A stretch of 64,000 nt of DNA, from positions 111,208 to 175,207 of the forward strand of contig WIXG01000149.1 in assembly GCA_009869945.1 (NCBI GenBank), in the 5' to 3' direction. The position numbers were made by a program, and so were the translations under genes. This DNA comes from Mesaphorura yosii. Lineage: Eukaryota; Arthropoda; Collembola; Poduromorpha; Tullbergiidae. The notes below the pieces were generated by a model. That model was not told the origin of the DNA. It saw only the letters and a program-made list of their open reading frames with translations, and ran no database searches. Every line of letters starts with the position of its first letter. Positions within the stretch are counted from its first letter, which is position 1. Of the stretch, positions 54,031-64,000 are shown one piece after another.

Positions 54031-56590
54031 ATTGCACGTAAAAATGAAGAGTAGTAAATTCTCCAAACGGTAATAATTTGTACTTCCAGCAGGCTCTGTT
54101 AATTAAGTTAAAGTTAGTTATTTCGCTTTCGTAAGTAAATTCTGACTGACCACCTTGTACAAATATGTGGTCGTAAGCACATGTGCTCGGGTTGGTTTTG
54201 ACCAGACCCAGACATAACACGTAGCAAGGACTCAAAGCATCAGTTGAGAGTTGAGAAAAAACCATCGATGCGATGCGGGGTATACAGAGACGACGCTTTT
54301 TGGCAACAATAAAACTCTACTTGTGACTAATTATTTCGATCAAGTACTCTAAGTTCTGGCCAGTACTTACAAGTACTGTATATCAGTGCTGAAAAGGAGT
54401 ATGACTTCATTTTAGAAGTGTCTGACAAGATATTTGAAAAATATGCAGCAAGCAGTTAAAATGCGCCTCTGCCCAAGCTTTCGCCTTGAGAAATTTTCCA
54501 GTAGAGACTGTCCTGCTAATGTTTTACAGCTCAGACTCTGCTGTTTTTGGATTTGGTCTGTCACCGGTCATTCGACACTTGCATCAGGATGCGTATGAGC
54601 ATTTTTAATCCGCGCTTGAAGCGATTTTTATTATACTCTCTCAAGAAGTCAATTTATTGTGAATCAAATATCAATTGCCAATTGCTGAGTTGATATTTGC
54701 AACATGTCCTTTCCACTTTTACGCACAAAGATTCGTTTATTCAGGAATAATTATTACAGTTCATGCTTCAGCACTTTTAGCGCAGCAGCTATTGTAATCA
54801 TAAAGTAATCTTGAAAATTGAAATTTTCATAATTTAAAAGCAAACTTCGTAACTATCCCAAGGCTAGAACTGAAAAGGTACATTACCGTCCTAATTAAAA
54901 TACAATTACATGAATTTCGACTCCGATTAGGAATTCTTGTCCTGGAATTAAATAGATTCAGCCAGTTGGCTAAGTCATCATCGCTTCTGCACGGACTAGG
55001 AAATGTATATTACATTTAAATGACAAAGACAAAGACGGCACACTCGACAATAATGAATAAATGAAACCCGCTGCTGCTGGCTTTCTTGACACTACATTAA
55101 TTACTCTTATTTCACATTAGCTTACAAATACCTTCACCAACTGCAGTAAAACCTCGCCAGTACAACTAAACCTTTGCCAGCCTAGTTTTAAGTATGAACC
55201 CCTTAGATTACATGTTAATATTCTAAGTTTACACACTAGAAGAGACAGCTTCACTATTACAAAGTACATCGGACAGAAAACCAAATCTAAAATCGCAAAT
55301 CAGCTTTTTTGCAGAGTGCAAACTGCAAACGCGATGACTTCAGAAGGCAGCTGGCGAGCACCACGCAGTAAAAGGAAAAGCTTTCGTTCCTAATATTAAG
55401 CAATTGATAAATGAATGGATAGGTTAAATGATTTGGATTAATTTAATCACAACACTTTAGAGGACTACTTCAAGCTTAAAAGCCTCACTATCAATCCAAC
55501 AATACCTTCAGTACCTTAATTTCCGTTGAAATAAATCGTGAAGCTCCCTAAAAGTGACAAATCTTAGAACATTCGCGTGTCCATTCTCTGTACCACTAAT
55601 AGGACTTCTATTAATGAGGTAGGAAATACAGCAAAGTCTTGCCCGCAGATTACTATAATTTAAGAATATTTAGATAATAATGCTTTCAGCTTTAGGTTAA
55701 AGTTTAGAGTTATCATCACCTTTGAGCCTCTCAGTCCAGATTCTCAGTTATCAATTTACTTCTCTAATTACTTCCCTAATTCGATTACTACAATATTGTA
55801 GCCTTTTCCCTCACCAAACATGTTGTCGCCACTTCTCAGTTCAGGTGGCCTCCTGGCCAGATTCAAGACGATAAGCAATGCACGCTGATTAAAACTCGAC
55901 TCGACTATTGTACATGCGGCTAGAAAACCAACACAGGATTAAGCATCTCGTTTGCTGTAAGGCTTACTTACGTATACGATGGACTAAAAATTCTTCACAT
56001 CTCTCTCCATTGATGAATACATGGCAAAGGAAAGTGACAATGACACTGGGACATGAGTGTCATGCCACAAAAACTTCGACAGAATGTCTGAATTAAGTTA
56101 TGTTACGTTTCGCTAACACTAAATTCCAATGAAACAAATTTCATGCCAATGGGATTTTACTTTATATAAGCCGGAAAATTGTCTCCCTTGCCAGAGCAGT
56201 CTTTTGGGCCGCAAGTTAGCCGCATTCACAAGCCATTTGTCAGCAAATTCTGCTGACACAGCGCTCGCTATTCTTAAGAACAAAACGATGTTATAAAACT
56301 GTAGTATAACTTATCAATTAGCAAGTAGGTAATTATCATTTGATCCACTAAAGTAACATCATTTTGATTGTAGCGCTTCGTGAAAACAAAACCGTCTAAA
56401 ATGCTACCGAATTGGAAATTAATGTATCAATAAACTGACTTCAGTCTTTCAAGCCTTGCTAGAATGAATGTAAACATTGGTGATTTAGGCGGCCGTCCAG
56501 TCAAGTCAGTCACAGTCTCTTGACCTTCCTTTTGTAAATTGAGAATTCCGAGAGGATAGTCTAAACAGCTAAGGGAAATATGACGCAGAA
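54031..56590. other. spacer upstream of RIOK2 and probable long 3' UTR of the MAP1-like gene
   Basis: About 2.5 kb without coding signal. The left side is the RIOK2 promoter. The right side is probably the 3' UTR of the MAP1-like transcript; the first - strand AATAAA that I see is near 54736, which would make that UTR nearly 1.9 kb. A frame at 55908-56096 has no support. Confidence 0.4.
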
Positions 56591-59500
56591 TTAAAATTCA
56601 AGTCTATACGCAGAACAAGAAGTATCGTGATCTTGAAGATTGATCGTGCAGCGGGAAGCTGATGGCGCCAGGTCGATCTTTGCCTCGTGCAAAGCGTCCT
56701 CGGAATCGATGACCCAATATGCCAGACTGTCAGTGTCATACGTTGGGACAATTGTGACCTCTGCACAAATACAAAAGTGTCATGACAAAATCAATTGATT
56801 AATCGATCCTAGCTGTATGAATCATTACTACTCTTACCAAGACTTTTGTCATCCCAAGCCTGCTTTCCTCGAAGTAGTCCCTCAAAAACCTGACGGCTGG
56901 GCTCCAATCCGCTGAAGACATAATACCTCGAGCGGATCAGCCGGAAAAATTCTGAATCCGAGTAGTTGGAATTTCCATGATGTGGAACATAAGCCAAGTC
57001 CAAATAAATCGGTGGCAGATTTCTTGTGTATGGTGGACGAGCTGATAGTGATCGCTTTTTGTGCTGATAAGCAGATCTCTTCGGAGTTGAGGTGCCAGTG
57101 TCCTTTTTCGGGGTTTCGGTTCCTGCCGACGGAGGCTCGGTTGTTGCAACACTTCCGTTCTCTGGAGGAATGCCTGGAAGTCCCAGTGGTTTGCCCCACT
57201 TGTTCACAATGTCGTCATCGTCATCATCCTCACTCGCCAGGATGGTCTGGCCTTCGGCATAATACTGGGTTTGAATTGTGGTGGTTGAACCAAAGTTCAG
57301 AGCAGAGGATGATGTTGACGACGAGGAAGTGGAAAAACCAGAAGTCGTCGCCATTCCCTTCGTGACCGCCAAACCTGAAGTTGTTTCGATAGTGTTTGCA
57401 TTGTCAGATGTGCTGATTGTTGTGCCGGTAGCGTTTGCATTTTCGATGTCCATTATTTTGGAAGTAACGGGATTAGTTATCCCTGTGTTGACATTCGTGG
57501 TCGGAGTGACCACGTCGTATCCGTGCTCATCTTCGTACTCTTCCCCGGGATCTTCATTGTCCGAGTCAAATGTTCCTTGCCTCGGACGCACACCTTCGCC
57601 TTGATGCGACGTGTATTGCAAATGACGCGGTGGCATGGTGCTCTGTTGAGAGTCGCTAAATTCTCCAGAGGAATTGGCCTCCTCGTCAATGTCTTGAGCC
57701 AACGGTTGGTGGGCTGCGAAATAGTGCGACTCTGGGTGCTGGAGTTGTTGCCCATACATGGTGGACTTAAATGGCTGCTGCCCGTATTCGTCTGCCTTCA
57801 TTGTTTCATACTCGTGTTCACTTGGATAATCAGAAGACGCTGCTTGCTTGAATTCCATTGGAGATGGTGATGAAGTAGAGAATGGATTCCGTCCAGCTTC
57901 GCGTGGAGCCACAACATGCTCGTCGGTCGCTTTGATTGGTGTGAATGGAGTCGCTGAATGCGACTTTTGTGCCATTTCTGACGACCTGCGTTGTAATTTT
58001 TGATGCTCTTCTGTGTTCTCGTGGCCTTCATCTTGAACGCTGAAACGTCTGGTAACCGGAGAACCGAAAGCCTTCTGGTCAAAGGCTGCAGAAGCAGCTG
58101 CAGCTGAGGATGATTCAATGTTCATATCTTGCTGGAACGGATTGTACGAAGTCGACATACTTGATTTGTGGGCGGCGACCGTTTCGGACAGATCTTTGCC
58201 CAATACCATTGCAATAGGTAAGTCTTCACTATCAGTGCTCAGAGTGCTTGAGGTTGACCCTATTCTGAATTTGCACTCTTCAGCAGTTTCTCTCATCGCT
58301 CTGCCACTTGAATGACTAAAATCCATAATTTTTGATTCGCTGGTAACCGAAACTGTTCCGCTCGCATCGTTCTTTGTTACCGAAGACTTGAATTCACTGG
58401 ACGCATCCTTTTCTGTTGCAGAAAATACTTCGTCCTTCATTATTGCCGACTTCCTGAAGCTCGGTCCAGCTTCTTGGACTGATGCGGTAGAGGATTCCTC
58501 CTTCATTAACTGGTGAGATTCAGTTTCTTTCTTTAAAATTTCGCTTTGATCCTGGGCCACATTCGAAGCGCTGAAATCGGATGAGGACTCTTTGACAAAT
58601 GATGTAAATTCTGAAGCTTCTTCCCTCGCAAAAGTAGGAAGCTTGCTAGTGTCGCTTTCTTCCTTTGAAGAAGCAAACTCCTTTGAAGACGAATCCTTAG
58701 TAATCTTACTTTCGCGGCCATCATCGTCAGAGTCAGAGGGCTCTTCGACTTCTCTGCAATACCTGGCACCAACCTCCGCCGGGTATGTTATGGTTGTAGT
58801 GGTGACGGTCGTCTTAGTCTGTGAAGATGGCGACGTTTGTTCGACCATTTCTGTGGTTGAGATCGATGAAGAGGCTTCCCCAATTTTGGAGTCAGCAATG
58901 CGCTTCTCAATCGAATCCTTAAATTCTTGGATTTTGGCAGGGTCGTCAGAGGAGAAAGTCAACACTTCAACTGGATGCTCAATTATCTTGGTTGCTATTA
59001 TTGTTTCAATTTCAGACTTCCCATCATCTGATTTCTGGGTTGATTTTGTTTGTTCAATTGTTATTTTGGATTGCCCCTCCGATGAACGGATTTCGTGGCT
59101 CAAATGATGTGGAATTTCCTCTTCGTCCGATGCCTCAATAGTTTCCATCTTACGCCATGCATCATCCTCAGCCGCCTGCTCAGCCAACAATTTGGAAATT
59201 ACGTCTTGAGTTTGAGAACTATCTTTGCTTGCAGGGTCCATGTAGCCTTTCTTGCCGGTTATGGTCTCATATTCTGCTTGTGCCAATTTTTCCAGCATTC
59301 CACGAGAGTCAGAAGGATCGTAATCCGCCGCAACGTCTTCATCTTCATAATAATTTTCACTATTTTTATCTTTTACGTCTTTCTGCATTATTTCTTTGTC
59401 AGAATCTGAGCCTAGTCCTTCTGCTGATTTATAGCTTCCAAAAGTAGTGGAAATACCGACTTCTTTCTCTTGCGTACCGCCGGAACCGGGTTGAGGGAAA

Positions 59501-62500
59501 ACATTTGCAGACGTGGTCTTAATAGCAGTTTCATCTTTTACTACTTGACTTTCAGCCTTGGTTGGCTCTTGAGGTTGCGAAGGAGTGGAACCGAATGCGC
59601 TTGGCTCGTCTGAAGTAGTTGTAAATCTAAGATCTCTGTCATCAGAATAAGAACTAAGGTGTGCGCCTGGAGAGGCGAATTGTGGCATGTCTGCTCCAAT
59701 TTTCTGAGTCTGAGGGTCAGTTAAATTATTTGCTTTGGCGTCTTCTCCCGATGTAAGAAACTTTTCAGCATCTTTATCAGAAACATCCTTTTGTCTTTCT
59801 TTCTTTTCTTCGTCGATGTTCATGGCGTAAATTTCTCGCACCACCGCAGCCTTAACTGCAAGAGGCTCATTCACGATTGAGTCAGGACTTTCTCTGTCGG
59901 CATATCCATGGTCAACCTGACCTTCATTCATGTCTGGTACCGGTGGAGAGCTGGATGGAGAAACGGAGAATTCCATCGGCGAATGCCTGATGACCGTTGC
60001 GCTTGCAGTGCTGGCAGCAGCCATCAATCCTGGACCAACAACACTTGCGACATTTGCTCCAACTGCCAATTCTTCCTCTTCGGTATCCTGGTCATCATCT
60101 TGCACAAACATTTCTTGTGGTCCACCGAACTGAGATTGAGGCATAGGAGCGAAAGCTCCAATTTTTTCACTGCCAGGAGTATCAACGAAATATCCCGCGT
60201 CATCGTCATCTGCATCCGCCGAGTCGCCGCCGACGTAGAACTTGGCCTTCTCTTGCTCGCTTTGGCTGACTGAGCCTACGGTGGACTGATTAGTGTTAAT
60301 TGCAGATGCGGTTGAAGAGTCGAAATCTGGCGTCTTCTCGCTCGTGGGAGACTCTTGCTGTGAAATTATAGTGGTTCTCATGGACGTAGACGAGGCAGTA
60401 GACTCGTCGCTTGAAATCTTTCTTTCCCCGCTAATGTCTTGAGAGAGGAAGCTGGAACCATCCTGCAATGCGGTACCGATCGGAGAAACTTTGGAAGATT
60501 CATCGGTTGAATGAATCGTTTCTTGTTTTGATTCAACTTCTTGTGCATTAATTACATTGTCTTGGCTTGCGTCCTTTGCCTTTGCAACTCCAAAATCTTC
60601 CTGCTTAGTGCTTTTCTGGTCCACTTCATCCTTATTTGAAGCTTGCTTGTCTTCTTGGAGCATCTGGAAATGCGGTGTTTTGGAGTCCGAAGTGACAGGT
60701 GGAGTAGAAGGTGTGATTACGACCGATGTCTTGCTTTTGGAAGTCAGAGCGGAGATTACAGGAATTACTGAACTGCCGGAAGTGAGTGGAAAGTTCTCCG
60801 ATTCAAATTCCTCTTTGTATTCGAAGTCGTCAGACTTGCCCTTGTGTTCATATTTGAACTCCTGCGTCAATGGCTCTTGTGCTGACGTTGATGTTTCATG
60901 TGCTTTCGATTCAATGACCGAAGAAATTGCTGCATCGATCTTCTCAATCGCTTTTGTCATGTCTTGTGAGATTTGATCGCCAGAATCCTTTTCAAGCGCT
61001 GCGGGTTTGTCATCATAATCTTTAGAGTTTTTCTCAGATTCAGATCCCTTTGTGCCACCATCTTTCTCCATGATTTCTACATCCGCTTTCTCTTGGAAGC
61101 TGCTGCTTGTCAAAGATGAGCTTGTATTTTCCTGAATCTCAGGAAGCACAGCCGATTTGACGATGGGCATTACTTCGATTCCGTGATCCTCGTCCTCTGA
61201 AGTGAAGTCGTCTTCATGCTCGTGGTGAAAGGCTCCAGTCTCCACGACTTCATGTACAGGCAAGTCGGCTACCTCGTCAGGTGTACGAATAGCTGTGCCA
61301 GGTGGAATCGGACGACCGAAAATGGTTTCTGTTGGCTGAATGCGTTTAGGTCCAGGAATTTGTTCGTTGTCCTCTTCCTTTGTTCCAGTTAACGAATCTT
61401 TTTCCAAGAAAGCCTCAGTTTGACCCTTTTCCTTCTTTTCAAACTGGTGCTTCTCGATTTCGTCATATGCGAAATCCTTTTCCTTCACGCATGCTTCTTC
61501 TTGGTGTTTCGTGTCAACAGTTTCCGGCTCTATCAATTTGGTGAATGAGCTGGTACCGTGACCGTTCTTTACGTCCACAACACCTGGAAAAGCAGTAACA
61601 TTTTTATCATATTTCTCATGAGACGGTTGTGGAAACTTTGAGTCATCGTCGTCTGAAGAGGCTTGTGCGTCTTTATGTTCAGTGGTACCAAATGCAGACG
61701 TAGTTTTAGAATTTTCGAAAGCAAGATCCATGGATTTGTCTTGCCCAAAGTACTCGTCGGAGGAATCGGCGTGTCTGGGAGCGTCGCCTTCCACAGAAGA
61801 TGCACCTGCGACACTGACTCCGCTTTCGCTTCTGAAGACCTCGATAGGCTCTCTTGTCAATGCCTCCGATTTGAAGTCTGATTTAGCGTGGAATTCGTCG
61901 AGCTTGTCAGAGCCGCTAGCGGCAGAGCCTAAAATAACCTTTTCCTGTGGCTGAACTGTAGTTATCTTTTCTCGGACAAGTAAGTCAGGAGACTCGGATT
62001 TGATGATCTCGTCTTCATATGTCGGTACTGAAGGACGGTGTAATCCTTGATCGTTTGAGGCTGCTGTTGATTCAGTCACTGGCACGTGCTTCTGTGATAG
62101 TTCGCCGACAGATTCATGCTCGACTTCCATTATGTCCGAAGAAAGTCCGAATGATGGTAATGGATCATTAATATTTATTTGACGTTTCGGTATATCCTGA
62201 ATAGAAGCGACGTCATGAGCCTGAGTTTCGACAGTAGACTTTTCGGCTTGTTTATCATTCTCAACCCCAAACGTCATTTCATCAACTTTAGTTAATGGTT
62301 GAGTGGCTGTCTGTTGCTCTGATTTGGAAACAATAACCGACTCTTCGTTCTCTTTCGTGAGTACGGTTGCAGTTGACTTAGCAGACGCGAGCCATTCGTG
62401 ATGCTCCTGTGCTGTCTCGACTTGGCTCTTTGATTCCACGCTCAACGGGACGCTGCTTGAGATCTGTTCAACCATGCCGAATTTGCCTTCATGAGTTTGT

Positions 62501-64000
62501 TGCTCCTGTCGCGCCTTCTCGCTTTCAATATCACTTGCACCTTCCGGCAAAATTGTTTGCGGTTCTTCCTTCGGCTTCGTCTCTGCTGGTTTTGCAACGA
62601 TTTCAGACATGTTGTCAACGTCGTCCTTGTTCAGATTCATCTCTGTATTAATTTTCGCGTCAGTCGCAGCGAAACCACGATTACTCGATGGAAACGCTTT
62701 CTGATGAATCATTTCGTGGTCGACTGACGCAGATTCATCGGTTGTGGATTTTTCAACGACCAAGTATTCGTCTTCCTCGTCTTCGTATCTTGACTCGACC
62801 TGAGTTTGGTTTCTGTGTGCCTTTGGAGTCAGGTTGTCGTCATCGGTGTCAGTCAACGCTCTGGACGATGGCGTTCTCACATCCGCTTCGTTCCTCTCCG
62901 ACGTGGAGAATTCTTCGTCATTCAAAGAAATGTGCCCCAACGAGCTCATTTCAGAACCGGATTCAGTTGCAGGAACGGACGAAGTGCCGTGTAGACCATT
63001 CGTGTCGTACTTTTCAGAATCCAAGTTCAATGACGAGTCTCGAGCTAGATGTTCTGCAACTCCATTTGCTGTTACTTCAGAGTTTTTCCCTTTCTTGGTT
63101 TCATCTTCCGCTTTAGTTGCTGCATCTAATGCTGCGGCCGTGACACCACCAGCAGCGACTGCCGCAATGGCACCACCAACAATCTTTCTAGCAACCGGTT
63201 TTGGTGCTGACGATGAGGTCGTTTTTGGAGCGGGCTTCGGAATGGTGCTAGCTGAAGCTGGCCTCTTGGCGGCGGCCTTTTGATCAACCTTCTCCAGAGT
63301 TTTTGGCTTTGTTTCAGCCTTTGCTATTGGCGCTTTAGTGTCTCCCACTTTCGCAGAGGCTGGCTGAGGAATTGTGCGGTTCGGTTTTGCAGCGATTTTC
63401 TTTGGAACATCTTTTGCAGCAATGTTATCTTTTTCTTGTGCTGCTGACGGAGGTTTCTTCGGTGCATCCTTTGCAGGAGCTGTGACATTTGTTCCAGTTG
63501 CTTTCGGAATTGATTTGCCGATACCGTATTTTGATTCCTTTTTCAGCGGTGCCGATTTTACAACAGAATCGGTAACTGGTGCCTTGTCTGTAGGAACGGC
63601 TACGCCATTAGTTTTCTTCGGGCTAGTCTGCTCCTTTGGAGCTGGAGCTTCTTTCTTTTGAGGGACTGCAGAAACAGGTCTAACATGCTTCTTCACTGGT
63701 GCTGGTGCCGGCTTAGTGTTGGCAGATTCCTCAGTTGACTTCAAAACTTGCTGTTTCTTCTCAGGCTTTTTGTTTGCGTCTTTATCACGATTAATTGACG
63801 ACGATGGAACTCGTTTGGCGGCTGGAATTCTTCGAGTCTCGGATCTGCCTCTTCTCGGTTTATCCGCAGCTTCCTTTTCTTTCTTCTCTGCGGTTTTCTT
63901 CTCTTCCTTACTATGAATAGCTTCACCAGTAATGGCCAATCCAATCGTAGAACTCGTGTCGGGGTTCATGTCTGCAGTTCCGAGCAATTGCTTCTCACGA
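56591..64000 (-). CDS. futsch: MAP1/Futsch-like microtubule-associated protein (C-terminal part)
   Basis: The last exon is 56760-56591. The previous exon runs from 56838 to the window edge and is open without a stop for more than 2380 codons, so the N-terminus is outside the window. MAP1 proteins stabilise microtubules in axons and dendrites. The C-terminal light-chain domain identifies it: PPIYLDLAYVPHHG, SEFFRLIRSRYYVFSG, PSRQVFEGLLRGKQAWD, then across the splice EVTIVPTYDTDSLAYWVIDS and a final LEF. The rest is low complexity: a Lys/Ala/Pro-rich basic part near the window end (KKTAEKKEKEAADKPRRGR, KPAPAPVKKHVRP), which could bind microtubules, and then a long acidic Glu-, Ser- and Thr-rich region with many potential phosphorylation sites. 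The short Gly/Ala segment GGAIAAVAAGGVTAAALDAA stands out. The N-terminal MAP1 heavy-chain domain should lie beyond 64000. Confidence 0.88.

Overview
The window reads as nuclear DNA of a small-genome bilaterian invertebrate. The genes are rich in introns: most introns are about 50 to 120 bases, with GTAAGT-like donors and (T)nCAG or TAG acceptors, and coding exons are typically 60 to 500 bases. Every recognised protein is animal-type, including a diaphanous formin, a Kazal-bearing OATP, a MAP1/Futsch microtubule protein, a tetraspanin, a full ABCB transporter and a DLGAP/HURP protein. There is no trace of bacterial operons. A compact ecdysozoan such as a tardigrade would fit, but the sequence alone does not settle the lineage.

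Layout: a 3' gene end on + (1-200); a tetraspanin on - (1657-3051); a spacer without convincing genes; NF-YA on - (7973-9216); the 18-exon formin diaphanous on - (11984-16640); mitochondrial poly(A) polymerase on + (18872-21197); a DLGAP/HURP-like protein on + (21887-22927); a 22-exon P-glycoprotein on + (24550-30189); UTP11 on + (30586-31728); an ESCRT-II VPS36 on + that lacks its GLUE domain (32184-33235); UFM1 on - (33559-35918), whose large intron holds an intronless 380-residue gene on the same strand; two small putative genes on + (36475-37279); an EB-module-like secreted protein on - (37776-39206); mitochondrial ribosomal protein L21 on - (40298-41346); an OATP/SLCO transporter on - (43570-47388); a 4.7 kb gene-poor stretch; RIOK2 on - (52116-54030); and the C-terminal two thirds or so of a MAP1/Futsch-like protein on - (56591 to the window end).

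I joined exons by hand from reading frame, splice consensus and family match. In the recognised complete genes the exon lengths add up to an intact frame. The genes are independent eukaryotic units, not a pathway cluster. Several are housekeeping: UTP11 and RIOK2 both act in 40S ribosome maturation, and MTPAP and MRPL21 both act in mitochondrial gene expression.

The most unusual points are the GLUE-less VPS36, the 17-residue tail after the conserved Val-Gly of UFM1, the nested intronless gene, the long His-rich N-terminus of the OATP, the intron that splits the NF-YA start codon, and the 11-base microexon in the ABC transporter.
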